64,000 nt of DNA from Paraglaciecola sp. L3A3 (GTDB taxonomy: Bacteria; Pseudomonadota; Gammaproteobacteria; Enterobacterales; Alteromonadaceae). The DNA is taken from assembly GCF_009796765.1 (NCBI RefSeq), contig NZ_CP047023.1:4013501-4077500 (forward strand), in the 5' to 3' direction. The notes beneath the pieces are model-generated. The model did no database searches, was not told where the DNA came from, and saw only the letters and a list, made by a program, of their open reading frames with translations. Positions 47,663-56,775 of the stretch are shown one piece after another. A program made the translations under genes and the position numbers. Position 1 is the stretch's first letter; each line of letters starts with the position of its first letter.

Positions 47663-50600
47663 ATGTTGTTATCTGACATTTCCATAAAACGTCCGGTCTT
47701 TGCTTCAGTCGTCAATTTATTGTTAGTTGTGTTTGGTATTGTAGCCGTGACTATGCTTTCATTACGCGAATATCCTGACATTGATCCACCAATAGTCTCA
47801 ATTAGTACCACCTACACTGGTGCTTCATCATCTATAGTCGAAACACGTATTACTCAATTATTAGAAGATCGCATAAGTGGCATTGAAGGCATTAAAAATA
47901 TTACCTCCACCAGCAGTAATGGCCGCTCATCTATTAGTATAGAGTTCAATTTATCTCGTGATATAGACGCCGCTTCAAATGATGTCCGTGAACGAGTAAG
48001 CCGAGCCTTAAATAACTTACCCGATCAGGCTGAACCTCCAGAGGTTTCAAAATCAAGCTCTGACGAAGATGTCATAATTTGGTACAACTTACGTAGTGAC
48101 AGCATGAGTGTCATGGAGCTAACAGACTATGCAGATCGATTTATTGTTGATCGACTCTCCGTTGCTGAAGGTGTGGCTCGAGTTCGCTTAGGTGGAGGCA
48201 GAAGTTATGCAATGAAGGTCTGGCTTGACCGAAACGCCATGGCCGCCAGAGACATTACAGTGAATGATATAGAACAAGTCATACGCAGTGAAAACGTCGA
48301 ATTACCCGCAGGGGAAGTAGAATCTTTACAACGAGATTTTGAAGTGCGTGTTGCCCGCAGTTATCTAACGCCCGCAGACTTTGCCAAGCTAGCCATTAAA
48401 ATGGGCGATGATGGCTACCTAGTAAGATTAGGTGACGTGGCCACAGTAGAGCTTGGTGCTGAGGATGATAAAACCGAGTTCAGAGGTGATGGCGTCAACA
48501 TGATTGGTTTAGGTATTATTAAACAATCTAAAGCCAATACATTAGAAGTTGCACGTGCCGCTAGAGCAGCCATCACACAAATAGAAAAATCCTTACCAGA
48601 CAATATATTTATTGTGCCTAGTTATGATTCATCACAATTTATCGAAGCTTCTATTGACGAAGTGTATAACACCTTAGCCATCGCCATGTTAATGGTGGTA
48701 TTAGTGATTTACATTTTCTTGGGTAATATCCGGGCCACTATCATCCCTGCCATTACCGTTCCTGTTTCTTTGGTCGCAGCCTTTACCGTTATGTATGCCT
48801 TAGGTTTTTCGATTAATTTATTAACTCTATTAGCTATGGTTTTAGCAATAGGTTTAGTAGTAGATGACGCCATAGTCGTATTAGAAAACATCTCAAGACG
48901 TATCGAAATGGGTGAACCTAAATTATTAGCCGCTTATCGAGGCACTAGAGAAGTAGGCTTTGCGGTTATTGCCACTACATTGGTGTTGATAGCAGTGTTT
49001 ATGCCTTTAGTCTTTTTACAAGGCAACATAGGTCGTTTATTCACTGAGTTTGCGCTAGCCATTGCCGCAGCTGTAGCCTTCTCCAGTGTAACCGCTTTAA
49101 CCCTGACACCTATGCTTAGTTCTAAATTACTGAAAAAGAACGAACGAAATTCTGGTTTTAGTCGATGGATGGACAAGTCATTCAAAAAATTTGAAGCTGG
49201 ATATTTCAAAATATTGGGTAAAACCATCCATCAACCTATTTTAATGTCCCTGTTAATCATAGTCAGTATTGTCGCTTTAGTGCGATTAGCAGAAGTCATT
49301 CCCAGCGAGTTTGTACCTAAAGAAGACAGACGGAACTTCTTTATCATGGTGCAGTCTGCTGAAGGTACCAGTTTTAGTGAAAATAGCCGACATTTAAAAA
49401 CAGTAGAAGAAATGTTATTGCCTTATTTGAAAACTAATGAGGTGAGTCGGGTGTTAGTCAGAACGCCAGGTTTTGGTGGTAGTTCCGGCATTGCTGTAGT
49501 TGGCACACCAATTAATGACGATGGTTTGTCTGATCGTCGCTCATCATTTGAATTAATGGACGAAATTACGCAGAAGCTTTCTGTGATTCCTGATATTCGC
49601 GCTTTTGCAGTTATGCGCAGCGGAATTGGCGGACGAGGAGTGGGTCGCCCAGTACAATTTGTATTGCAAGGAGACACTTATGAGGATTTAGTGCAATGGC
49701 GCGATAAATTGTTATCTGTAGCACAAACTAATACCAACCTAATACGTTTAGACTCTGACTACAAAGAAACTTGGCCCCAGCTGTTAGTCGATATAGATAC
49801 TGAACGTGCTGCAGATTTAGGTGTATCTGTTAGTGATATTGGCCGTACACTTGAAACCATGTTAGGCCAGCGCAAGGTATCGACATTTCTAGACAGAGGG
49901 CAAGAATACGACGTGATTTTAGAAGGATTTAGAGCTGACTATCGAAGCCCACAAAGCATAGATAATTTGTATGTGCGATCGCAAAGTACTGGCAAACTGA
50001 TCCCCATGGCTAACTTGCTGACAATAAAAGAACGAGCCACATCATCAAAACTAAATCGCTATAACCGTATGCGCAGTATTACTATCAGTGCCAGCTTAGC
50101 TGAAGGTTACACAGTCGGCCAAGCATTAGAGTATTTACGTAATCTAGTAAAAACCGAGTTACCCGATGGAGTATCCATTGACTACAAGGGTGAGTCTCAG
50201 TTATATCAAGAAGCGGGTAACTCAGTCATATTTATTTTCTTGATGGCATTAGCTATTGTTTACTTAATACTAGCCGCTCAATTTGAAAGTTGGGTGCATC
50301 CTTGGGTCATAATGCTCACAGTACCATTGGCTTTAGTAGGCGCTTTTATTGGTCTCTACTTCGCGGGTATGACCCTCAACATCTACAGTCAAATAGGCCT
50401 AGTGATGTTGATTGGTCTTGCCGCCAAAAATGGTATTTTAATAGTCGAATTTGCCAATCAGTTACGAGACGCAGGCACTGAATTTGAATTAGCTTTGAAA
50501 AAAGCGGCTATGTTACGTTTGCGCCCTATTGTGATGACAGGATTTACCACTGTATTTAGCTCACTTCCTTTGGTGTTAGCCACAGGTCCGGGCTCTGAAA

Positions 50601-50782
50601 GTCGCACAGTTATTGGCATGGTGATTTTTGCCGGGGTACTAGTTTCGGCTATATTAACCCTGTTTATTATCCCCACAGCCTATTATTGGTTAGCCCGAAA
50701 CACAGGTTCACCTCAAGCGATTAGTCAAAAGTTAGAAAAATTAGAAAAAGACATTCCCTACCAAAAAGGTGACGACTTCTAA
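47663..50782 (+). CDS. RND multidrug efflux permease (HAE1 family)
   Basis: 1039 residues, twelve membrane helices and two large periplasmic loops. SIKRPVFASVVNLLLVVFG at the N-terminus; the proton-relay aspartates are in TM4 (LAIGLVVDDAIVVLENISR, about 400-420), and the TM10 region has LIGLAAKNGILIVEFANQL. Similar to the MexB/AcrB/VexB group of drug-proton antiporters. Substrates cannot be predicted. It is the last gene of the pair and is followed by a terminator. Confidence 0.94.
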   Translation: MLLSDISIKRPVFASVVNLLLVVFGIVAVTMLSLREYPDIDPPIVSISTTYTGASSSIVETRITQLLEDRISGIEGIKNITSTSSNGRSSISIEFNLSRDIDAASNDVRERVSRALNNLPDQAEPPEVSKSSSDEDVIIWYNLRSDSMSVMELTDYADRFIVDRLSVAEGVARVRLGGGRSYAMKVWLDRNAMAARDITVNDIEQVIRSENVELPAGEVESLQRDFEVRVARSYLTPADFAKLAIKMGDDGYLVRLGDVATVELGAEDDKTEFRGDGVNMIGLGIIKQSKANTLEVARAARAAITQIEKSLPDNIFIVPSYDSSQFIEASIDEVYNTLAIAMLMVVLVIYIFLGNIRATIIPAITVPVSLVAAFTVMYALGFSINLLTLLAMVLAIGLVVDDAIVVLENISRRIEMGEPKLLAAYRGTREVGFAVIATTLVLIAVFMPLVFLQGNIGRLFTEFALAIAAAVAFSSVTALTLTPMLSSKLLKKNERNSGFSRWMDKSFKKFEAGYFKILGKTIHQPILMSLLIIVSIVALVRLAEVIPSEFVPKEDRRNFFIMVQSAEGTSFSENSRHLKTVEEMLLPYLKTNEVSRVLVRTPGFGGSSGIAVVGTPINDDGLSDRRSSFELMDEITQKLSVIPDIRAFAVMRSGIGGRGVGRPVQFVLQGDTYEDLVQWRDKLLSVAQTNTNLIRLDSDYKETWPQLLVDIDTERAADLGVSVSDIGRTLETMLGQRKVSTFLDRGQEYDVILEGFRADYRSPQSIDNLYVRSQSTGKLIPMANLLTIKERATSSKLNRYNRMRSITISASLAEGYTVGQALEYLRNLVKTELPDGVSIDYKGESQLYQEAGNSVIFIFLMALAIVYLILAAQFESWVHPWVIMLTVPLALVGAFIGLYFAGMTLNIYSQIGLVMLIGLAAKNGILIVEFANQLRDAGTEFELALKKAAMLRLRPIVMTGFTTVFSSLPLVLATGPGSESRTVIGMVIFAGVLVSAILTLFIIPTAYYWLARNTGSPQAISQKLEKLEKDIPYQKGDDF

Positions 50783-50796
50783 TTTTCTTATCATAA

Positions 50797-50829
50797 AAGA
50801 GCGGCCTAGTAATCTGCGCCGCTTTTTTA
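50797..50829 (+). terminator. Terminator of the RND operon
   Basis: AGCGGC/GCCGCT six-base stem with a 12-base loop followed by six T, 15 bases after the stop codon. Confidence 0.7.
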
Positions 50830-51000
50830 TTTCTTCGCGCTTTGTATATCTTGACACTGTTTGTCTCTGCTACATGCTGACCTATTCTGCTTTTCCTTCT
50901 ATCTCGCATCTAAAATATTGACGCTAAACAGCATTATTTGTTATATTCGCGACCCTTTTTTTGCTCTGGGATTACGCCCCAATTTCGCAAGGTAGTTATT

Positions 51001-52014
51001 ATGTCTGAATACTCAAAACCGTCTAAATATGTTGTTTGTGCTTTATATAAATTTGTTTCTCTAGAAAACTTCCAAGAACTTCGCCAACCTTTACTGCAAT
51101 TCATGGAGTCAAATAACATTAAAGGCACTTTACTGTTAGCCAGTGAAGGAATTAACGGCACGGTATCTGGAACTCGAGAAACTATAGATGCTTTACTGGC
51201 ATGGTTAAACGCAGATGAACGTCTTAACCCTATTTCTACCAAAGAATCTTTAGATGAGACTCAACCGTTTCATCGCACTAAAGTAAAACTAAAAAAAGAA
51301 ATCGTGACCTTAGGTGTAGAAGGTATAGATCCTCTTAAAACCGTAGGCACTTACGTCAAACCTAAAGATTGGAATGCCTTAATATCTGATCCAGAAGTGT
51401 TGTTAATCGATACTCGTAATGATTACGAGATCGAAATAGGCACTTTTCAAAATGCCGTGAACCCCAAAACAGATTCTTTTCGAGAATTTCCTCAGTATGT
51501 AAAAGATAATCTAGACCCCAACAAACATAAAAAAGTCGCTATGTTTTGTACCGGTGGTATTCGCTGTGAAAAATCGACCGCTTATATGAAAGAGCAAGGT
51601 TTTGATGAAGTATTTCATCTTGAAGGGGGCATTTTACAATATTTAGAAGATGTGCCTAAAGACGACACTATGTGGCAAGGTGATTGTTTTGTTTTTGATA
51701 ACCGAGTGGCAGTTAATCATGATTTAGAAAAAAGTGATTATGACCAATGTTATGCCTGTCGATTACCTATCACCGAACAAGACAAACAAAGTGATGTGTT
51801 TGAACCTGGAGTGAGCTGCCCTAAATGTCATGGTACTCATAGTGAAGAACAAATTAAGCGTTTTCGCGAAAGAGAAAAACAAGTTAATTTAGCCAAAGAT
51901 CGCAACGAAGAACATCTAGGTCTTGAAGCACGTAAAGCGATAAAATTAAGACGTCAAGAAAAAGGGGCGGCTCGTCGAGCACAGCGTACGGCAATGGGAA
52001 AGTCTAACGGGTAA
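51001..52014 (+). CDS. trhO: tRNA uridine(34) 5-hydroxylase TrhO (rhodanese family)
   Basis: 337 residues. Catalyses prephenate-independent, O2-dependent 5-hydroxylation of U34 in tRNA, on the cmo5U/mcmo5U pathway. An acylphosphatase-like N-terminal domain (about 1-95), rhodanese domain with [15 protein letters not shown] and the loop [12 protein letters not shown] (Cys near residue 182), and a Cys-rich C-terminal zinc region (CYACRLP, CPKCHG). ATG 51001 has AAGGTAG upstream and gives the usual start [12 protein letters not shown]. Formerly YceA. Confidence 0.94.
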   Translation: MSEYSKPSKYVVCALYKFVSLENFQELRQPLLQFMESNNIKGTLLLASEGINGTVSGTRETIDALLAWLNADERLNPISTKESLDETQPFHRTKVKLKKEIVTLGVEGIDPLKTVGTYVKPKDWNALISDPEVLLIDTRNDYEIEIGTFQNAVNPKTDSFREFPQYVKDNLDPNKHKKVAMFCTGGIRCEKSTAYMKEQGFDEVFHLEGGILQYLEDVPKDDTMWQGDCFVFDNRVAVNHDLEKSDYDQCYACRLPITEQDKQSDVFEPGVSCPKCHGTHSEEQIKRFREREKQVNLAKDRNEEHLGLEARKAIKLRRQEKGAARRAQRTAMGKSNG

Positions 52015-52105
52015 AAAACCAGCCAACCACTTTATACAATATCAATGGACACCCACTCATAAGAAGGGGTAGACTTAAGCTATTGAAACAAAAGTTGAAA
52101 AAACT

Positions 52106-52351
52106 ATGACTGATAAAATATTAACAGCAGAACAAGTTGCCGAAGCTCGTAATGAGTTTGATTTTTTTGATGCAGATGGAAGTGGCCAAATAGGTTTAAC
52201 TGAATTTATAGAGCTGCTGACTGTGTTGTCTCCAAAAACTAAAGCCAGTCATGTGGAAGAAGGATTTGGACTAATCGATAAGAACCATGACGGCTCAATT
52301 GATTTTGAGGAATTTTTGTCTTGGTGGAAAGATTCTTGGTGGGAATATTAG
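52106..52351 (+). CDS. EF-hand calcium-binding protein
   Basis: 81 residues with two EF-hand loops: DADGSGQIGLTE (about 22-33) and DKNHDGSIDFEE (about 58-69), both with acidic residues at loop positions 1, 3, 5 and 12. No signal peptide, so probably a cytosolic Ca2+ sensor or buffer. Bacterial calmodulin-like proteins of this size are common in Alteromonadales, and their partners are unknown. Confidence 0.9.
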   Translation: MTDKILTAEQVAEARNEFDFFDADGSGQIGLTEFIELLTVLSPKTKASHVEEGFGLIDKNHDGSIDFEEFLSWWKDSWWEY

Positions 52352-52382
52352 CCCAATCACGTTAATACATTGATTTATAAAT

Positions 52383-52414
52383 GAAAGCCCAAATAGCATT
52401 ATTTGGGCTTTTTT
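52383..52414 (+). terminator. Intrinsic terminator after the EF-hand gene
   Basis: AGCCCAAATA-GCAT-TATTTGGGCT, a perfect 10-bp stem followed by T residues, about 35 bases after the stop. Confidence 0.92.
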
Positions 52415-52484
52415 AATTTTACGTGAAAGTTTATGCAGGAATAAACGTACTCCATATATACCAATTAACTAGAGAATAAATATT

Positions 52485-53345
52485 ATGGCAGACACTAGAT
52501 ATACACCGGATAAGGTCTGGTCTTGGGATGAAGCAAGCGGCGGCAAGTTTGCCACTATCAACCGGCCAATCTCTGGTTCCACTCATGAAAAAGTGTTACC
52601 ACAAGGACAACACCCATTCCAACTTTATTCATTGGCCACACCTAATGGCGTAAAAGTCACAGTGATGTTAGAAGAGCTATTAGCCTTAGGTATTAAAGAA
52701 GCAGAATACGATGCGTTCCTAATTAATATAGGTGAAGGCGATCAGTTCTCGTCGGGGTTTGTTAACGTTAATCCAAACTCGAAAATTCCAGCCTTAATTG
52801 ATAAATCCGGTGATAAAGAGGTTAATGTATTTGAATCGGCTTCAATTTTACTGCACTTGGCAGAAAAGTTTTCTCAGTTTTTACCAATAGCAGGTCCTGC
52901 CCGCACTGAAACATTTAATTGGTTATTTTGGGCACAAGGTTCTGCGCCATTTTTAGGGGGTGGATTTGGTCATTTTTATGCTTATGCACCTGAAAAATAT
53001 GAATATCCTATCAACCGCTACACAATGGAAGTAAAGCGTCAATTAGACGTATTGGATAAACAGTTAAGTAAAAATACATACGTGGCAGGCGAAGAATACA
53101 GTATCGCAGATATGGCGGTCTGGCCTTGGTACGGAGTATTAGTTCGCGGTGGATTATACGAAGCAGCAGAATTTTTACAGGTTAATGATTTTAAAAATGT
53201 TGTGCGCTGGGCCAACCAAATAGCAGAAAGACCCGCAGTCAAACGTGGGATTATGGTTAATCGTGCTTGGGGCGAATTATCTGAGCAACTACATGAGCGT
53301 CATACTGCTGATGATTTTGATAACAAAACTGCAGATAAAAAATAA
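52485..53345 (+). CDS. yghU: Glutathione-dependent disulfide-bond oxidoreductase YghU
   Basis: 286-residue GST-fold protein of the YghU group. Characteristic sequence: GGKFATINRPISGSTHEKVL at the N-terminus, thioredoxin fold with PFQLYSLATPNGVKVTVML (about 44-62), PNSKIPALID (about 96), then the helical domain with APFLGGGFGHFY. YghU binds two glutathiones and reduces disulfides. Single gene between two terminators. Confidence 0.95.
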   Translation: MADTRYTPDKVWSWDEASGGKFATINRPISGSTHEKVLPQGQHPFQLYSLATPNGVKVTVMLEELLALGIKEAEYDAFLINIGEGDQFSSGFVNVNPNSKIPALIDKSGDKEVNVFESASILLHLAEKFSQFLPIAGPARTETFNWLFWAQGSAPFLGGGFGHFYAYAPEKYEYPINRYTMEVKRQLDVLDKQLSKNTYVAGEEYSIADMAVWPWYGVLVRGGLYEAAEFLQVNDFKNVVRWANQIAERPAVKRGIMVNRAWGELSEQLHERHTADDFDNKTADKK

Positions 53346-53374
53346 CGTTAGTCATTCTATTATCCCAAATCGCT

Positions 53375-53393
53375 GCGCACTGAATTAGTGCGC
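53375..53393. promoter_or_regulatory. Candidate NtrC-type enhancer site
   Basis: Perfect 7-bp inverted repeat GCGCACT-GAATT-AGTGCGC, containing GCAC-N7-GTGC, the spacing of NtrC sites at glnA. Its centre lies about 118 bp upstream of the predicted sigma-54 start, a normal enhancer distance. It is also close to the yghU stop and could instead be a weak yghU terminator; the following T stretch is interrupted. Confidence 0.45.
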
Positions 53394-53475
53394 GGTTTCT
53401 GTTATTTAGCCCAAAACAAGAGCGTATCTAAAACAGTAGACCTGCATAAGGCAATAAAAACAACAACTTAAATTC

Positions 53476-53490
53476 TGGTTCACTTTTTGC
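53476..53490 (+). promoter_or_regulatory. Candidate sigma-54 promoter (-24/-12)
   Basis: TGGTTCACTTTTTGC: GG at 53477-53478 and GC at 53489-53490 with exactly ten bases between them, and TTGC at the -12 element, as the sigma-54 consensus TGGCAC-N5-TTGC requires (the CAC is TTC here). Transcription would begin near 53502, 148 bases upstream of the channel gene. Confidence 0.5.
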
Positions 53491-53549
53491 TTCAAGTATA
53501 TTGAGTCAAGGTCAATGATGATCTAAAAGAAAAGATTCAACGGATAACG

Positions 53550-53600
53550 GCGTCCATCCACTCACCTGAGCATCAGGTGAGTGGATGGACGCTTTTTTTT
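53550..53600 (+). terminator. Perfect 20-bp hairpin terminator in the leader
   Basis: Stem 53550-53569 pairs perfectly with 53573-53592 around a GCA loop (arm begins GCGTCCATCC), followed by eight T. It lies 50 bases upstream of the channel gene and downstream of the sigma-54-like element, so if that promoter is used, most transcripts would end here unless antitermination occurs. Confidence 0.85.
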
Positions 53601-53649
53601 GGCTAAAAAATCACACATTAAACTAGAAACACAGCGAGAGGGCTAAAAT

Positions 53650-54459
53650 ATGTCTTACTTAGAACCATCTGAATTTGCTACCAAAATGGTAGATGCCGGT
53701 GAACAGAAAATTTTCATGTCTACCAAAGATACTTTAATTAGAGCATTTATGGCTGGAGCCATACTTGCGTTGGCGGCATTTTTTGCCATCACAGTTATTA
53801 TCAAAACAGGGAGTCCAATACTTGGGGCTGTACTTTTCCCGGTTGGCTTTATCATGCTTTATTTAATGAAGTTTGATCTATTAACAGGGGTATTTACCTT
53901 AGTGCCTTTGGCTGTGATCGATAAAAGACCTGGTTGTACTGTACAAGGTATGCTTCGAAACTGGGGATTAGTATTTTGCGGTAACTTTGCTGGAGCATTA
54001 ACTACCGCATTTTTTGCTTCTTTCATCCTCACTTACGGCTATCAAGTTGATGGAGGAATAATCGCAGAAAAAGTAGCCTCAATTGGTGAATCCCGAACTC
54101 TTGGTTATAAAGAGCAAGGTGTGGGTGGTTGGTTTACTATCTTTATCCGTGGCATGTTATGTAACTGGATGGTATCTATGGGTGTGGTTGGTGCGATGAT
54201 TTCAACTTCGGCAGGAGCTAAAATCGCGGCCATGTGGATGCCTATCATGTTGTTCTTCTTCATGGTATTTGAACACTCAATAGTCAATATGTTCCTTTTC
54301 CCGTTCTCTATGATCATGGGTGGTGAATTCGCTGTTTCTGATTATTTAATTTGGAATGAAATTCCAACGGCACTAGGTAACTTATTTGGTGGTTTCTTAT
54401 TAGTAGGTTTACCAATTTACTACACCCACGTGCGTGAATCTAAAGCACGCAAAGCTTAA
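53650..54459 (+). CDS. Formate/nitrite transporter family channel
   Basis: 269-residue FNT channel with six predicted helices. MLRNWGLVFCGNFAGALTTA and the second repeat RGMLCNWMVSMGV mark the two half-helix regions, and FEHSIVNMFLFP carries the conserved pore histidine. These pentamers pass small monovalent anions (nitrite, formate, bicarbonate). Neighbouring cyanase suggests nitrite or cyanate/bicarbonate traffic. GAGAGG precedes the ATG. The gene is preceded by an unusual leader and followed by a terminator, then cynS. Confidence 0.92.
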   Translation: MSYLEPSEFATKMVDAGEQKIFMSTKDTLIRAFMAGAILALAAFFAITVIIKTGSPILGAVLFPVGFIMLYLMKFDLLTGVFTLVPLAVIDKRPGCTVQGMLRNWGLVFCGNFAGALTTAFFASFILTYGYQVDGGIIAEKVASIGESRTLGYKEQGVGGWFTIFIRGMLCNWMVSMGVVGAMISTSAGAKIAAMWMPIMLFFFMVFEHSIVNMFLFPFSMIMGGEFAVSDYLIWNEIPTALGNLFGGFLLVGLPIYYTHVRESKARKA

Positions 54460-54472
54460 TCATCCTGTTAGC

Positions 54473-54514
54473 GTTTTACTGGTTGTAAATTATTCCAGCC
54501 AGTAAAACTTTTAT
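54473..54514 (+). terminator. Terminator between the FNT channel and cynS
   Basis: GTTTTACTGG and CCAGTAAAAC form a 10-bp stem (54473-54482 with 54499-54508), with a 16-base loop, followed by four T then ATT. It may reduce read-through to cynS. Confidence 0.6.
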
Positions 54515-54556
54515 TCATCGCCTAAGATATTAATCAATATTGTTGAGGACAAAGTC

Positions 54557-55000
54557 ATGGATCGCAATCAAGTAACTGAACTTATCGTTTTACAAAAACA
54601 ACTAAAAAACCTAACTTGGCCGGAATTGGCTAAAGCAGTAGGGCAAAGTAAAGAGTGGACGACTGCTGCATTATTAGGCCAAATGACCTTAACAGCAGAG
54701 CAAGCTAACACAGTGGGCGAGTTGTTAGAATTACCCGAAGTAGCGGTCGCTCAATTACAAGTAGTACCATATAAGGGGTCATTACCGACGGCTGTACCTA
54801 CTGATCCGTTAATCTATCGCTTTTACGAATTGATCAGCGTTTACGGCACCACTTTCAAAGCCCTTATTCATGAAGAGTTTGGTGATGGCATTATGAGCGC
54901 AATTGATTTCGATATGGATTTAAGCCGAAAAGAAGATCCAAAAGGCGATAGAGTTAAAATCACTATGACAGGTAAATTTTTACCTTACAAAAGTTATTAA
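54557..55000 (+). CDS. cynS: Cyanate hydratase (cyanase)
   Basis: 147 residues. Converts cyanate plus bicarbonate to ammonia and CO2, in the cytoplasm, as a decamer. The catalytic Arg88, Glu91 and Ser114 are all present (YRFYELISVYGTTFKALIHE, then FGDGIMSAIDFDMD). The N-terminal helix-turn-helix-like domain reads LIVLQKQLKNLTWPELAKAV. AGGACAAAGTC lies ahead of the ATG. It follows the FNT channel by 97 bases and precedes the PP2C/kinase by 32; no CynR or CynABD genes are adjacent. Confidence 0.97.
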   Translation: MDRNQVTELIVLQKQLKNLTWPELAKAVGQSKEWTTAALLGQMTLTAEQANTVGELLELPEVAVAQLQVVPYKGSLPTAVPTDPLIYRFYELISVYGTTFKALIHEEFGDGIMSAIDFDMDLSRKEDPKGDRVKITMTGKFLPYKSY

Positions 55001-55032
55001 GTACTCTATATAAAACGAAGGAATATCACACT

Positions 55033-56763
55033 ATGCCTAATCAGTTAGTCGTCTCAGTTGGACAATATTCTAACAAAGGTCGCAAGTCTGAAAATCAGGA
55101 TTTCCATGGTGTGATAGTGCCCAGCGAGCCACAATTATCCACTAAGGGAATTGTCATGGCTGTAGCTGATGGTATTAGTAGTAGTAAAGTGAGTCACCTT
55201 GCTAGCGAGGCGACGGTTGGCAGTTTATTAAACGATTATTATTGCACCTCAGAAACATGGTCGGTCAACAAATCGGCTATGCAAGTATTAACAGCGAGCA
55301 ACTCTTGGCTGTTTTCACAAAGTCAAAAGGGTGAACACAGATTCGATAAAAACAAAGGTTATGTTTGTACCCTAAGTGCAATGATTATCAAATCTACGAC
55401 AGCTCACCTGTTTCACTTAGGTGATAGCCGTATTTATCGTATTCGAAATAACAAGGCTGAACAGCTTACGGAAGATCATCGAGCTTGGATATCCAGTGAG
55501 CAAAGTTATCTAAGTCGAGCGATGGGCATTTACCCGCAATTGGAATTAGATCACCAGACAGTTGCAGTGGAAAAAAACGATATATTTGTACTGGCCACTG
55601 ACGGGGTTTACGAGCATCTTAGCACTGAAAAAATGTGTAATTTCATTGCTGAACATCATAATAATTTAGATCAAGCGGCTAAATTGATGGCCGAATATGC
55701 CTATGATAATGGCAGTGCTGATAATTTAACTGCACAAATATTACGGCTAGAATCACTACCTAACCAAGATATTAAAGAACGAGTTCAGCAATTAACTAGT
55801 TTACCTTTTCCGCCCATCCTCAATGTACGGGCAGATTTTGATGGTTATAAAATTGTACGTAACTTATATGCCACCAGCCGTAGTCATATCTACTTAGCAG
55901 AAGATCTCAGCAGCCCATCTAATCAGCCTATTGTGCTAAAAACGCTGTCTGTGGATTTACAAGAAGATGCCGCGCACTTAGAGCGCTTCTTAATGGAAGA
56001 GTGGATAGCGAAAAGGATCAACAGTGCCCATGTGCTGAAACCTTGTGAGCAAACTCATGAGCGACATTATTTATATACCGCATTTGAATTTATTGATGGT
56101 CAAACCCTGACACAGTGGATGATTGATAACCCAAAACCCAGTTTACAAAGTGTCCGAGAAATTGTCGGACAAATAGCCAAAGGTCTACAAGCTTTTCACC
56201 GTTTAGAGATGTTGCATCAAGACTTACGTCCTGAAAATATCATGATAGATAACTCTGCAGTGGTGAAGATCATCGATTTTGGTTCAACAAAAGTAGCCGG
56301 TTTAATGGAAATGACTCAATCTATTGAACATCAAAATATATTAGGAACCGCACAATATTCGGCCCCTGAATATTTCCTCGGTGAAGTTGGTGACTCAAGA
56401 TCAGACTTATTTTCTCTGGCTGTTATCACCTATCAAATGCTGACGGGTAAATTACCTTACGGCGCTGAAGTAGCCAAAACGCGAACCCAAGCAGCACAAA
56501 AAAAATTGCGTTATCAAAGCGCATTGCATGAGGATAGAGAAATTCCAGCTTGGGTAGACGATACCCTGAAAAAAGCATTACAGCCTAACCCCAACAAACG
56601 ATATCAGGAGTTATCAGAATTTATCTATGACCTTAGTCACCCAAGTAAAAGCTTTTTAACTAAAAACAAACCGCCTTTGATAGAACGAGACCCAATAGTA
56701 TTTTGGCAAAGTATCAGCGCCATACTTGTGGTGGTGATTATTGCTTTATTAGCCAGATCCTAA
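55033..56763 (+). CDS. Fused PP2C phosphatase/Ser-Thr kinase, membrane-anchored
   Basis: 576 residues. PP2C domain (1-235): GRKSENQDFHG, MAVADGISSS, FHLGDSRIYRIR, LATDGVYEHL and SADNLTAQI give the metal aspartates. Kinase domain (about 275-535): IVLKTLSV (Lys), HQDLRPENIM (catalytic Asp near 395), IIDFGSTK (DFG), LGTAQYSAPEYF (APE), SDLFSLAVITYQ. A single helix follows near 556-573 with an Arg-Ser C-terminus, so it is anchored with catalytic domains in the cytoplasm. Both sites look active. Same fusion is known next to nitrate/nitrite transporters in marine gammaproteobacteria (recalled, not searched); here it accompanies an FNT channel and cyanase. Confidence 0.93.
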   Translation: MPNQLVVSVGQYSNKGRKSENQDFHGVIVPSEPQLSTKGIVMAVADGISSSKVSHLASEATVGSLLNDYYCTSETWSVNKSAMQVLTASNSWLFSQSQKGEHRFDKNKGYVCTLSAMIIKSTTAHLFHLGDSRIYRIRNNKAEQLTEDHRAWISSEQSYLSRAMGIYPQLELDHQTVAVEKNDIFVLATDGVYEHLSTEKMCNFIAEHHNNLDQAAKLMAEYAYDNGSADNLTAQILRLESLPNQDIKERVQQLTSLPFPPILNVRADFDGYKIVRNLYATSRSHIYLAEDLSSPSNQPIVLKTLSVDLQEDAAHLERFLMEEWIAKRINSAHVLKPCEQTHERHYLYTAFEFIDGQTLTQWMIDNPKPSLQSVREIVGQIAKGLQAFHRLEMLHQDLRPENIMIDNSAVVKIIDFGSTKVAGLMEMTQSIEHQNILGTAQYSAPEYFLGEVGDSRSDLFSLAVITYQMLTGKLPYGAEVAKTRTQAAQKKLRYQSALHEDREIPAWVDDTLKKALQPNPNKRYQELSEFIYDLSHPSKSFLTKNKPPLIERDPIVFWQSISAILVVVIIALLARS

Positions 56764-56775
56764 GGCGGTTGATTA

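Larger units (their letters stand above)
53346..53549. other. Regulatory region of the nitrite-channel/cyanase unit
   Basis: 204 bases without a gene. It contains the GCAC-N7-GTGC palindrome and the sigma-54 type element listed separately; the predicted leader begins near 53502. Confidence 0.6.

Noticed and set aside
53501..53516. FNR/DNR-type box (TTGA..TCAA) before the FNT channel
   Set aside because: Spacing is one base too long and the half-sites are incomplete; more likely part of leader RNA structure.
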